From GWF2-38-69 sp965228125 (GTDB lineage: Bacteria > Verrucomicrobiota > Lentisphaeria > Victivallales > GWF2-38-69), in the NCBI GenBank assembly GCA_965228125.1, contig OZ245791.1:2790001-2854000 (forward strand): a stretch of DNA of 64,000 nt, in the 5' to 3' direction. Shown here one piece after another: positions 1-8,080 of the stretch; the stretch's first letter is position 1, and each line of letters begins with the position of its first letter. The notes below the pieces were generated by a model, which had not been told where the DNA came from, did not search any database, and worked only from the letters and a program-made list of their open reading frames with translations. Made by a program: the position numbers and the translations under genes.

Positions 1-352
1 AAAAAGGCAGTATAGCCTAATTTGAAAGCGGTTAATTTTTCTTGATTGAGACTCAATAAATAGAGTGTAATCGGCACGAATTAGGCAGACCAAAGTCGAG
101 TTCTCTATTTCTATCTATCATATAATTCCTAAAAAAAATCAATTTTTTTATCATTAATGACTTGACTGACATTCTGTCTTTACGATTTATGGAAGAACAA
201 GTATAAAGATGAATAAAGTGGAATATTCTGGTATTTTAAGGACTATAAAATCATTAAAAACAGGATAATTTTTACTACTTTTTACAGATACTGAGTCTGC
301 TATATTCTTGTTTATCAGAAGCCTCTATTAAAAACAAGAAGGAGAAATAAAC
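1..352. other. AT-rich leader of the left island
   Basis: No gene is seen here. The stretch is AT-rich and precedes the first gene of the island. A 13-base palindrome (ATTGAGACTCAAT) lies at about 45-57. A strong ribosome binding site (AAGGAGAAATAA) stands directly before the ATG at 353. No tRNA 3' fragment matching the tRNA-Gly at 3473 is visible, so the other end of the island, if there is one, is outside the window. Confidence 0.5.
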
Positions 353-679
353 ATGAATCAGCAAGATATTACACTCTGTAAAGCTTTTTTACAACCAGCC
401 GTAGATACATTTCAATTATCGGCTGACACACGGAATGAAATAATTGAGGCTTTAAAAAATAAGCTTCATAAGAAAGAGTATACCAAGCCGGAATTTCTCA
501 CAATGTCAGAAGCTGTTCAATTGTTAAAATGCAGCAGGCCTACAATCTATAAGATGATTTATCAAAATAAACTCAAGAAACATATGGTTTGCGGAACTGT
601 AAGATTCCTCATGACTGACTTAATGAAAGCTGTGGAGTGTTCAGTGGAAGATCATAAAAATTCTATTGGTAATATTTAA
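353..679 (+). CDS. excisionase-type helix-turn-helix DNA-binding protein
   Basis: A 108-residue protein whose middle (about residues 49-90, starting LTMSEAVQLLKCSRPTIYK) is a MerR/excisionase-type helix-turn-helix followed by a wing (VCGTVRFLMTDL). Such proteins act as Xis recombination directionality factors or as small plasmid and island regulators. The start is supported by an AAGGAG ribosome binding site. It is the first gene of a run of same-strand island genes (DnaD-like, HTH, AlbA_2). No integrase is in view, so an excision role is inferred from fold and context. A regulatory role is the alternative. Confidence 0.7.
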   Translation: MNQQDITLCKAFLQPAVDTFQLSADTRNEIIEALKNKLHKKEYTKPEFLTMSEAVQLLKCSRPTIYKMIYQNKLKKHMVCGTVRFLMTDLMKAVECSVEDHKNSIGNI

Positions 680-686
680 GCCTAAT

Positions 687-1121
687 ATGCTTTATTATTT
701 TGATGCAGATATAGCCATTGAACATGGTATAGAAGAAGCTGTAATTCTAAATTTTCTCTCGTATTGGGTTTTTGTTAACAGGGCAAATGAACGTAATTTC
801 AGAGATGGATTTTATTGGACATATAATTCTCTGACTGCTCTGGAGAAAATCTTTCCTTTTTGGGATTATAAAAAGATTGGCAGGCTTCTACAGAAATTGG
901 AAGATAAAAAAATAATCATATCCAGGAACTACAATAATATAAAATTTGACAGGACTAAATGGTACACAATAATTGACCAGTCGATTATCAAAAAGATGGA
1001 ACTCGATTTCTCAAAATTTGGAAATGGAACATCAAAATCTGAGAGACCTATACCAATTAATAACCCAGATAATAAACCAACCAACCAATCCATTAATAAA
1101 ATTGGTTGGATTGAAAATTAA
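687..1121 (+). CDS. DnaD-like winged-helix replication-type protein
   Basis: About 144 residues from the ATG at 687; a TTG at 666 would add seven residues and overlap the upstream gene by 14 bases. The body (LYYFDADIAIEHG, later FYWTYNSLTALEKIFPF, IGRLLQKLEDKKIII and DRTKWYTIID) matches the winged-helix N-terminal domain of phage and plasmid replication or primosome-loading proteins, as I know the family. The C-terminal part beyond about residue 105 is polar and low in complexity, and no catalytic motif is visible. It probably helps replication of the mobile element. Confidence 0.55.
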   Translation: MLYYFDADIAIEHGIEEAVILNFLSYWVFVNRANERNFRDGFYWTYNSLTALEKIFPFWDYKKIGRLLQKLEDKKIIISRNYNNIKFDRTKWYTIIDQSIIKKMELDFSKFGNGTSKSERPIPINNPDNKPTNQSINKIGWIEN

Positions 1122-1320
1122 AATATATTTTGGAAATAATAAGCAGCCTATTATTATGAATAAAAATTTTATGTTAATGATTTTTTTACATATAGACTAT
1201 CGTCTTAGCTTTGCTAAGAGATTCTCAGAAGTTCAAATGAAGTCAAAACATTGTTCCAATGAAGCTCCAATGTATTGGAACATTATTGGAAGTTCATTGG
1301 AATAATAAAAGAGGTATATT

Positions 1321-1647
1321 ATGCATGGTAAACCATTTCAGAGCAAGCTATTACCTTATTATGACAAAATAAAGACGGCCAGATATGATGGTTTAAGTTA
1401 CCAAAAGATAGCATCTTTACTTAAAGAAGAATACGCCTTAAAAGTCGATCAGTCTACAATATTTTCCTTTGTTAAAACACGCTCAAAAAAGAGAAAGAAA
1501 GTCATAACTATCTGTGAAGACAGTAAAACCGAGATCTCAAAAGATTCACTTTCCCAGATAATGTCCAACTTGAAAAGTGCCAAACAGACACAGAGCAGTA
1601 ATGATGGTTTTGTTTTTGACTTTAACCCGGATGAACCGATTTACTAA
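1321..1647 (+). CDS. small helix-turn-helix protein, island-encoded
   Basis: A 108-residue basic protein of unknown role. Residues about 23-50 (ARYDGLSYQKIASLL to DQSTIFSFVK) look like a resolvase-type or transposase-type helix-turn-helix that scans for a start site (SYQKIASLL). It is followed by a Lys/Arg-rich patch (TRSKKRKK) and an acidic tail (FDFNPDEPIY). The start is supported by an AAAAGAGG ribosome binding site just upstream. Proteins of this size and look are frequent in conjugative and integrative elements. I cannot assign it to a named family. Confidence 0.55.
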   Translation: MHGKPFQSKLLPYYDKIKTARYDGLSYQKIASLLKEEYALKVDQSTIFSFVKTRSKKRKKVITICEDSKTEISKDSLSQIMSNLKSAKQTQSSNDGFVFDFNPDEPIY

Positions 1648-1738
1648 AAGGAATATAAAGATGCTCAAAAATCGCATTAGCTTTTTTCTCGAGTATAATA
1701 AGAAAAAGTTGTGCCTGTAAAATCTTATAATAAAACCT

Positions 1739-3169
1739 ATGAAACCAGAATATATTCAGGAAATTATAAAACAAGGAGAAGGACTATCAATTGAGTTCAA
1801 GGAATCCAAACAAGCCTTGAATAAAGATGTTTATGAAACAGTATGCGCTTTTTTGAACCGAATTGGAGGCACCATTATCCTTGGAGTTAATGACAGAGGT
1901 GAAGTAATAGGAATTGATACTGGATGTATTGAACAGATTAAGAAAGATTTAATTGCGTCTCTTAATAACTTTCAAAAGATAAATCCACCTTGTTATATTG
2001 TGCCTGAAGAAATTGACTTTTACGGAAAAAGACTGATAGCTCTAAATATTCCAATGAGTTCGCAAGTGCATCGTTGCAATGGGAAAATTTATGATAGAAA
2101 TGGCGATGCTGATCTGGATATTACTCTCCAAAGTCAAAAAGTTGCCGAACTCTATATCAGAAAGCAGTCCACTTATACTGAAAACGAAGTTCTGCCATAT
2201 GTTAAACTGGAAAATTTAAGAAGCGACCTTATAAGAAAAACCAGACAGCTGGCAATAAATTACAGACCAAATCATCCCTGGGAGACTTTAAGTGATTTAG
2301 ATATGCTGAAAAGCGCACAGCTTTATCAGGAAGACTATCGGACAGGAAAATCTGGATTTACATTGGCAGCAGTACTCCTTCTTGGGCATGATAATGTTAT
2401 TTTATCAGCCCTGCCACACTACAGAACTGATGCTATTTTAAGAAAGGAAAATATAGACCGTTACGACGACCGTGACGATATTCGCACTAACCTTATAGAA
2501 AGCTATGAAAGACTTATGGCTTTTGTTGCAAAGCATCTTCCTGATAAATTCCATCTGGAGAAAGATCTCAGAATAAGTCTAAGAGATAAAATATTCCGTG
2601 AAGTAGTTTCAAATATTTTAATTCATAGAGAATTCAGCAGTGCTTTTCCTGCCAAGCTCATTATAGAGAGCGATAAAGTTTTTACTGAAAATAGTAATAG
2701 GCCTCATGGACACGGACTTATTGATCCGGCTAATTTTACTCCATATCCAAAAAACCCGATCATTGCCAGATTCTTCAAGGAAATTGGGAGAGCTGATGAA
2801 TTAGGTTCTGGAGTCAGAAATATCTTTAAATTCAGTAAAATTTATAGTAATGGAGCCGATCCAAAACTTATAGAAGAAGATATTTTCAAAGTAATTATTC
2901 CCCTTAAGCCAATACTTGCCGAGCAAGCTACCGAGCAAGCTACCGAGCAAGCTACCGAGCAAGCTGAAAAAGAAAAAGAAATACTCAAATTCTGTAAAGA
3001 GGAAAAATCCGTAAAAGAAATTATGGAGTTCTTAAATTTAAAACACAGAGAACATTTTCGTTCTGAAATACTGAATCCTATGATTAAGAAAGGCTTACTT
3101 TCCCCTACAATGCCAGAAAAGCCGAATAGCCCTAAACAAAAATACTATACCGTTAAGAAGACCGAATAG
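1739..3169 (+). CDS. AlbA_2 (Schlafen-like) ATP-binding protein with TEQA repeats
   Basis: A 476-residue protein. Residues about 13-60 (GEGLSIEFKES, FLNRIGGTIILGVND) form the AlbA_2/Schlafen-like domain. Residues 287-300 (REVVSNILIHREFS) and 350-360 (GRADELGSGVR) are the N-box and G-box of a GHKL-like ATPase domain. A Thr-Glu-Gln-Ala tetrapeptide is repeated about residues 397-409, followed by a C-terminal winged helix. Members are often annotated as RecG-like helicases or transcriptional regulators, but no helicase motifs are visible. They are common in islands and near defence genes. It is the last gene before the tRNA-Gly boundary. Confidence 0.75.
   Translation: MKPEYIQEIIKQGEGLSIEFKESKQALNKDVYETVCAFLNRIGGTIILGVNDRGEVIGIDTGCIEQIKKDLIASLNNFQKINPPCYIVPEEIDFYGKRLIALNIPMSSQVHRCNGKIYDRNGDADLDITLQSQKVAELYIRKQSTYTENEVLPYVKLENLRSDLIRKTRQLAINYRPNHPWETLSDLDMLKSAQLYQEDYRTGKSGFTLAAVLLLGHDNVILSALPHYRTDAILRKENIDRYDDRDDIRTNLIESYERLMAFVAKHLPDKFHLEKDLRISLRDKIFREVVSNILIHREFSSAFPAKLIIESDKVFTENSNRPHGHGLIDPANFTPYPKNPIIARFFKEIGRADELGSGVRNIFKFSKIYSNGADPKLIEEDIFKVIIPLKPILAEQATEQATEQATEQAEKEKEILKFCKEEKSVKEIMEFLNLKHREHFRSEILNPMIKKGLLSPTMPEKPNSPKQKYYTVKKTE
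2921..2965 (+). repeat. 12-bp in-frame tandem repeat coding TEQA
   Basis: The unit gagcaagctacc is repeated nearly four times without a mismatch inside the AlbA_2 gene. Because it is 12 bases long, copy-number change by slippage would keep the frame and only lengthen or shorten the linker between the ATPase-like domain and the C-terminal winged helix. Confidence 0.9.
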
Positions 3170-3189
3170 ATTATATCGGCGCTCATTTT

Positions 3190-3270
3190 GAGTTACCAAC
3201 AGTCCGCCTTCGTCTGCTCCGACGAGCTGTAAGTGCCCAATCTCACAGACGGTCAGCCTATTGATAACTC
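3190..3270. repeat. imperfect inverted repeat, possible cruciform, at island end
   Basis: In the 303-base gap between the AlbA_2 gene and tRNA-Gly, GAGTTACCAACAG at 3190-3202 faces CTATTGATAACTC at 3258-3270, pairing at 11 of 13 positions. An inner perfect pair CGTCTG (3211-3216) / CAGACG (3246-3251) extends it. No T-run follows, so it is not an ordinary terminator. The rest of the gap (3271-3472) holds nothing I recognise. Confidence 0.55.
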
Positions 3271-3472
3271 TCCTGCAAGAAAAATTATTTGCAAAAAATC
3301 AAATTAACAGATTCTTATCTGAACCATATGGCTGCTGAAAACTATTTAGATTTTAGTCTCGAAATGACTGTATGCTTTTTGTATGCTTTTCGTGTTACAA
3401 AAGGGCATAAAAGGTAGTAAATATCTGTTAAGGCTTATTAAGGTATTTTGGAGGATTTTGAGGCTAAATAAG

Positions 3473-3546
3473 TGGAGCGGGTGAAGAGAATCGAACTCTC
3501 CTCGTCGGCTTGGGAAGCCGATGCATTACCACTATGCTACACCCGC
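3473..3546 (-). tRNA. tRNA-Gly (anticodon CCC)
   Basis: On the minus strand the gene reads GCGGGTG acceptor, D-arm AGCATAGTGGTAATGC, and an anticodon stem TCGGC/GCCGA around the loop TTCCCAA, so the anticodon is CCC. The T-arm is GAGAGTTCGATTCTCTT and the 3' end CACCCGCT with an encoded CCA. All arms pair. The 3' end points toward the island on the left, the usual side for tRNA-targeted integration. Confidence 0.95.
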
Positions 3547-3599
3547 ATTTAGATTGTGATATATATGTTATTCAGTGAAATTGATTTTAGCAAGCGATT

Positions 3600-4424
3600 T
3601 TACAGAAATTTACGGTCTCCAAAATTGTAACGATATCCTTCTGACAGGGAGTGTACATGAAAATTTTCTACTGCTATAGGTTCGCCTTTAGATATTTTCG
3701 ATATATTGGAATTTTTAAGGTGGTTCCCATCAACCACAATCACAAGGCCTGATCCGAATACTTCAAGTACGTTCTCCTTTCTGATTTTTATAGCGGTATC
3801 ATCACATAATCCGATTCCGAGAATGGACGGATTAGTCGCTACAACCTGAAACAGCCTTCCAATCCTGCTTCTTGAAATAAAATGAGTATCTATTACCATA
3901 TCGCTTATAAAACCTATTCCTGGCCCCATAGAAATAGATCCTTTAAGCAAACCGCTTGAACCTTCTCCATCATAGATCATGGTCTCTGATAAAGCCGCAG
4001 CTCCTGCGCTGGTTCCAGCTATTACAGCGCCGTCAAGAAAACGTTGAAATACTGTCTCAAGAAAAAAAGAACCGCCAAGTATGCTGCTTAGACGCAGTTG
4101 GTCTCCGCCAGTGAAGAATATCAAATCAGCATCTTTTACCCTGTCTTCGAGACTCCGGTCGGCTGCTTCGTAACGGGACGCAATATTGATTGATCCGAAA
4201 CTGTCTACTCCAATTCTTTTAAAAGCTTTTTCATAATTTTCAGACATTATGCGGGGATTTTCGCTGGCAGTAGTAATTACCTCGACTTTTGTATCTCTCC
4301 CTCTAGCCTCACTTACTACTCTTTTGAGTACTCTCATATCATCGAGTTTGTCTTCGTTACCGCCTATGGCTATGAGTGTTCCGTTGCCTTTTGTTTTCTT
4401 GTCCACCTTTAAAACGACCTCCAA
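3600..4424 (-). CDS. cphB: cyanophycinase
   Basis: A 274-residue protein of the S51 serine peptidase family. Visible marks are the N-terminal TLIAIGGNEDK, the GGDQ loop at 106-109, and the nucleophile elbow GTSAG at 137-141 with Ser139, followed by ETMIYDGEGSSG. Cyanophycinase cuts the storage polymer cyanophycin (multi-L-arginyl-poly-L-aspartate) to beta-Asp-Arg dipeptides. The divergent neighbour encodes an isoaspartyl dipeptidase that would split those dipeptides, which supports the call. No cyanophycin synthetase is in the window. Length is normal for the family, and no signal peptide is seen, suggesting cytoplasmic action. Confidence 0.92.
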   Translation of the reverse strand: MEVVLKVDKKTKGNGTLIAIGGNEDKLDDMRVLKRVVSEARGRDTKVEVITTASENPRIMSENYEKAFKRIGVDSFGSINIASRYEAADRSLEDRVKDADLIFFTGGDQLRLSSILGGSFFLETVFQRFLDGAVIAGTSAGAAALSETMIYDGEGSSGLLKGSISMGPGIGFISDMVIDTHFISRSRIGRLFQVVATNPSILGIGLCDDTAIKIRKENVLEVFGSGLVIVVDGNHLKNSNISKISKGEPIAVENFHVHSLSEGYRYNFGDRKFL

Positions 4425-4574
4425 ATACTAATATGCTTTTTAGGGCAAGGTTAAATAACCCCAAATAATAAAATGAGAATATAATTTTCGCCGTAGTTAT
4501 TCCAAGCAACATATTAATTAAATCAACATTAAACGAACAAATTTGTTGTTTTATTCAGTTAAAAATCTGCTTTA

Positions 4575-4606
4575 AAAAAATGAAGAACCTATTTCCCTCA
4601 TTTTTT
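4575..4606. promoter_or_regulatory. hairpin between divergent cyanophycin genes
   Basis: In the 250-base gap between cphB and iadA, AAAAAATGA (4575-4583) pairs perfectly with TCATTTTTT (4598-4606), with an extra GAA/TTC inside. It is flanked by two near-identical AAAAATCTGYTTT boxes about 50 bases apart (4561 and 4611). The position suggests an operator or attenuator for the divergent pair, but a stray terminator-like hairpin is also possible. Confidence 0.4.
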
Positions 4607-4713
4607 ATATAAAAATCTGTTTTCGGCTACCTTTCAGATATGATCTTTGGCATATAATAACTATTAGCACCAATATCATGAGCATTATAAACAATATAGG
4701 AAACTTTAATGAT

Positions 4714-5895
4714 ATGGCTGATAAGCAGATAAAGATTCTTAAGAATGCTGAGGTTTATTCACCTCGCAAAATCGGAAAGAAAGATATTCTTGTAGCGAAT
4801 GATAAAATTATTCAGATAGCAGATTCTCTTTCTCTGGATAATACAAATTTTGATTATGAATCGTTTGATTTGTCCGGAAAAATCATTATTCCAGGGTTGA
4901 TTGACCAGCATGTTCATATAACAGGCGGAGGAGGAGAAGACGGTTTTGCCTCCAGAATGGCACCTGTTCGAGCTGATACTCTTGCATTAGGGGGTGTTAC
5001 GACTGTTCTAGGTTTGCTAGGCACTGATGGTACGACACGGACTGTGGCTGATCTTTACGCAAATGCTAAACGATTGGAACAAAGCGGATTGAATACTTTT
5101 ATTCTGACAGGCTCATATGAGTATCCACCTGTAACTCTTACCGGGTCACTGAAAAAAGATATTGTTTTTATTGACAAGGTAATTGGGGTCAAAATAGCTA
5201 TTAGTGACCATAGAGCTTCTAATACCACTTACAAAGACTTGGCTAATTTGGCGTTATATGCCAGGACTGCCGGAATGATAGGAGGCAAAGCAGGGATCGT
5301 AACTATTCATATTGGAGATGGTGAAGAAAAGCTCAATCTTTTATATGAAGTTCTAGATAAAAGCAATATTCCAATCAGACATTTGATTCCTACTCATCTC
5401 AACAGGAATCGCAAACTTTTGGATGAATCTGTAAAATATGGTAAAATGGGCGGTTTTTTGGATTATACAGCAGTTCCTATGGATAATGTGTTTAAAGACA
5501 TAACAGCTGGCGAGGCTATAAAATACGCTTTGGACAGTGGAGTTTCTGAAGACCTTATTACTATGAGTTCAGACGGAAACGGGAGCTGGTCTACTTATGA
5601 CAAGAATGGGAAGATTGCTAAAATAGGAGCATCAAACCCGCAAGACTTGTTTAACGAGCTGAAATATCTGGTCGTTAATAAAATAATTAAGACAGAGACT
5701 GCGATAAAGGTTGTCACTGAAAATCCCGCAAAAGCGCTTTGCCTATATCCTCAAAAAGGGACATTGATATCGGGAAGTGATGCTGATATGATCATCTTAA
5801 ACAGTGATTTTTCTATTGAAAGTGTTATCTCAAAAGGGAAATTCATAGTTTTTAATAGAATGTTCCATCCTGCAAGACCAATACAGGGCTACTAA
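4714..5895 (+). CDS. iadA: isoaspartyl dipeptidase (beta-aspartyl peptidase)
   Basis: An amidohydrolase-fold metallopeptidase of 393 residues from the ATG at 4714. An in-frame ATG at 4678 would add 12 residues, but the later start has an AGGAAA box and matches the family N-terminus (ILKNAEVYSP). Metal-site motifs are DQHVHITGGGGEDGF, SYEYPP, IAISDH, IHIGDG, PTHLNR and SSDGNGS, in family order. It hydrolyses beta-aspartyl dipeptides. Beside cyanophycinase it most likely turns beta-Asp-Arg into aspartate and arginine, giving carbon, nitrogen and energy from cyanophycin. Confidence 0.92.
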   Translation: MADKQIKILKNAEVYSPRKIGKKDILVANDKIIQIADSLSLDNTNFDYESFDLSGKIIIPGLIDQHVHITGGGGEDGFASRMAPVRADTLALGGVTTVLGLLGTDGTTRTVADLYANAKRLEQSGLNTFILTGSYEYPPVTLTGSLKKDIVFIDKVIGVKIAISDHRASNTTYKDLANLALYARTAGMIGGKAGIVTIHIGDGEEKLNLLYEVLDKSNIPIRHLIPTHLNRNRKLLDESVKYGKMGGFLDYTAVPMDNVFKDITAGEAIKYALDSGVSEDLITMSSDGNGSWSTYDKNGKIAKIGASNPQDLFNELKYLVVNKIIKTETAIKVVTENPAKALCLYPQKGTLISGSDADMIILNSDFSIESVISKGKFIVFNRMFHPARPIQGY

Positions 5896-5940
5896 CCAAC
5901 CAATTAACACAAACATATTTTGCGATTTTAATACAGGTGA

Positions 5941-7332
5941 TTATTCAGGGCGGTTAGTCAGGTATTTAAGGTAAGAGGTGTATATAGACGAATACTTTCT
6001 TATGATGATTTGTGCACCAGCCCTTAATAAAAGTATATCAAGAGTGTATTTTTTTGTCCTTGTAAAGTTCCAGACGAAAGCATCCAAGAGAATGTTGTAC
6101 AGCACCAGAAGCGTATCAAGCAATGTCCTTCTTATGGAGTAAAATCTCGTATATGCTTTGTATGTTTCATTGGTAAGTTCTGTAGGACTCATGTTTTTGG
6201 GTTGGAAAACAGCGAACATCGCATTGTAATAATCCCAGTTTTTATGAAAAATCCTATTTTCGCTCTCCAGAGCAATATAAGTTTGAGTTCCAGGGAATGG
6301 GGTAAGGATCATGAACTGGACAGTATCTATCCCGTTTTTTATGGCAAAATCAGAAGTCTCATGAAAATTGTCTAGCGTATCGCTGTCAGCTCCGAACATA
6401 AACATACCATGAATATTAACCCCAAAACTGTGAAGGACAGCAATGGCTTTTTCTATGTCTGCCTTTGTCTGCGATTTGTGATAGGCTTTAAGCGTAGCAT
6501 CACTTATTGATTCAAAACCGATATAAACCCATCTTAAGCCTGATTTTACCATTTTCTTAACTAATTCAGGATCTTTGGCTATGTCAGAGCGAACCTGCGC
6601 AAACCAGCTTATATCTATCTTTTTCTCCATAAGCAAATCGCAGAATGCGTTGACGCGTTCTTTGTCAGCCGTAAAATTGTCGTCATAAAAGAAGAAGTCC
6701 CTGCAATTTACATACGAAAGAGCGTTTTCTATTTCTGCAACTATGCGTTCAGGAGTCTGCATGCGGAATTTTTTGCCGAATATCTTTGTTACGGTGCAGA
6801 AGTTGCAGTCAAAAGGGCATCCTCTTGAAGTCATAACCGGAAGAATATCCATTTTCTCATAACCTTCCAGAAGCGAGTAGTTAACTAGAGGAAGGGTATT
6901 TACATCCTGGATTTTTGAACCATGTATTATTTTATCGGTGTATTTATTTTCTATAACATCGAGAATAATGTCCTCAGCTTCACTTAATACTACATGATCA
7001 ACAATATCGGCAAATTCTGTACTCAAAAGAGTGGCATGAATTCCGCCTATAATAACTTTTGATTTGGGATAAAGTTTTTTTAATTGGATCGCAAGGTCTT
7101 TTGCCCTATTTGCCGTGGGAGTCAATGCAGTTATCAGAAAAATGTCGGCTTTAAGCTCAAATGGATCTAACTTTCTCTGTAAAAGATTTTCGTTCAGAAT
7201 TCGAATATTATAACCATTATTACTGAGAATCGTGGCAAGATATAACCCTCCAAGTAGAGGAAGGCGCATATAATTATCAAAAAAATTTGTCGTTCCAGAC
7301 GGCTCGATAAATAGTATTGAAGGTTTTGTCAT
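5941..7332 (-). CDS. B12-binding radical SAM protein
   Basis: A 463-residue protein with an N-terminal cobalamin-binding-type Rossmann domain (about residues 5-130, including FLITALTPT and VIIGGIHATL) followed by a radical SAM core. The [4Fe-4S] cysteine motif is CPFDCNFC at 172-179, and FFFYDDNFTADKERV and WVYIGFESISD follow in the expected order. Members methylate or rearrange lipids, hopanoids or small molecules; the substrate cannot be read from sequence. It overlaps the upstream membrane-protein gene by four bases (ATGA), so the two are probably co-translated. Confidence 0.85.
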   Translation of the reverse strand: MTKPSILFIEPSGTTNFFDNYMRLPLLGGLYLATILSNNGYNIRILNENLLQRKLDPFELKADIFLITALTPTANRAKDLAIQLKKLYPKSKVIIGGIHATLLSTEFADIVDHVVLSEAEDIILDVIENKYTDKIIHGSKIQDVNTLPLVNYSLLEGYEKMDILPVMTSRGCPFDCNFCTVTKIFGKKFRMQTPERIVAEIENALSYVNCRDFFFYDDNFTADKERVNAFCDLLMEKKIDISWFAQVRSDIAKDPELVKKMVKSGLRWVYIGFESISDATLKAYHKSQTKADIEKAIAVLHSFGVNIHGMFMFGADSDTLDNFHETSDFAIKNGIDTVQFMILTPFPGTQTYIALESENRIFHKNWDYYNAMFAVFQPKNMSPTELTNETYKAYTRFYSIRRTLLDTLLVLYNILLDAFVWNFTRTKKYTLDILLLRAGAQIIIRKYSSIYTSYLKYLTNRPE

Positions 7333-7817
7333 TTTTTAATCCTCGATAATAGAATGCATAGGCCCACTAACATGAAAATAGACCACCAAGCATTACTTCC
7401 TATTGAGAAAATGACAAAGAAGTAAAGTGATAGGAATACCATAAGCATGCCCAAAAAAAGCATAGCACGACTAGTTTTCTTGTAAATGAAAATAGTAATA
7501 AAAACTATTCCAAGAAAAGTTATAAAAATAGGCCAAAGAATCGATATAAGAGCCCATGATGTGAAGTTGCAATAAAGTGCCAATAATGTGAAAAGGATTA
7601 AGTATATCCCAATGACAAGGTACGTAAAACCTCTCCTCCTTCCTTTTGAATAAATCCCAATAAAACCTATTCCTAATACCAGTACCAGAACAGGCCACAA
7701 ATTCAGGAATATAGACACTCCCATATATGAGTCAAAGGCAAGAAGCAGGCCTATCAGAATAAGTATATAGGCTAATCTTTTATAAGTAATATTTTCCTGC
7801 TCTATTATTGTGTGCAT
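7329..7817 (-). CDS. polytopic membrane protein, LiaI/LiaF-type TM region
   Basis: A 162-residue protein made almost wholly of hydrophobic helices in pairs (LAYILILIGLLLAFDSY, NLWPVLVLVLGIGFIGI, then WPIFITFLGIVFITIF and so on). The repeated W-P-x-x-x-x-x-L-G pattern is typical of the LiaI/LiaF-like TM domain found in envelope-stress proteins. There is no soluble domain. It lies directly upstream of the radical SAM gene with a 4-base overlap, which suggests a membrane partner or envelope sensor for that enzyme. The function is inferred only. Confidence 0.6.
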   Translation of the reverse strand: MHTIIEQENITYKRLAYILILIGLLLAFDSYMGVSIFLNLWPVLVLVLGIGFIGIYSKGRRRGFTYLVIGIYLILFTLLALYCNFTSWALISILWPIFITFLGIVFITIFIYKKTSRAMLFLGMLMVFLSLYFFVIFSIGSNAWWSIFMLVGLCILLSRIKK

Positions 7818-8080
7818 AAATTATTCATCCATGTTTTTGTTATTTTGTTGTCATTCTTTAAGTTACATGGATAACTTTTTTTTGCCACACGAAACGTACT
7901 GTTTACTTTAAGAAAAAAAGCGCGGTTAATTAAAGAAATGCTGAAGCAAAGGCAAAAAATAATGGGTGTTTCTTTGTTTAACTGCATATATGGAATTTGA
8001 AAATTATCAAAATTTCGATGACATTACCTTTTTGATTTTGGGAAAATACTTAATAACTTTAAAAATAAAGGGGCAGACCT

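Noticed and set aside
973..1305. A 110-codon frame overlapping the DnaD-like gene
   Set aside because: It overlaps a family-supported gene for half its length and the rest is low-complexity.
3190..3270. attC site
   Set aside because: The arms begin with GTTA and end with TAAC, the inside-out order, and there is no cassette structure around it.
7805..7987. A 60-codon minus-strand frame upstream of the LiaF-like gene
   Set aside because: It overlaps the start of a better gene and has a low-quality composition; treated as leader DNA.
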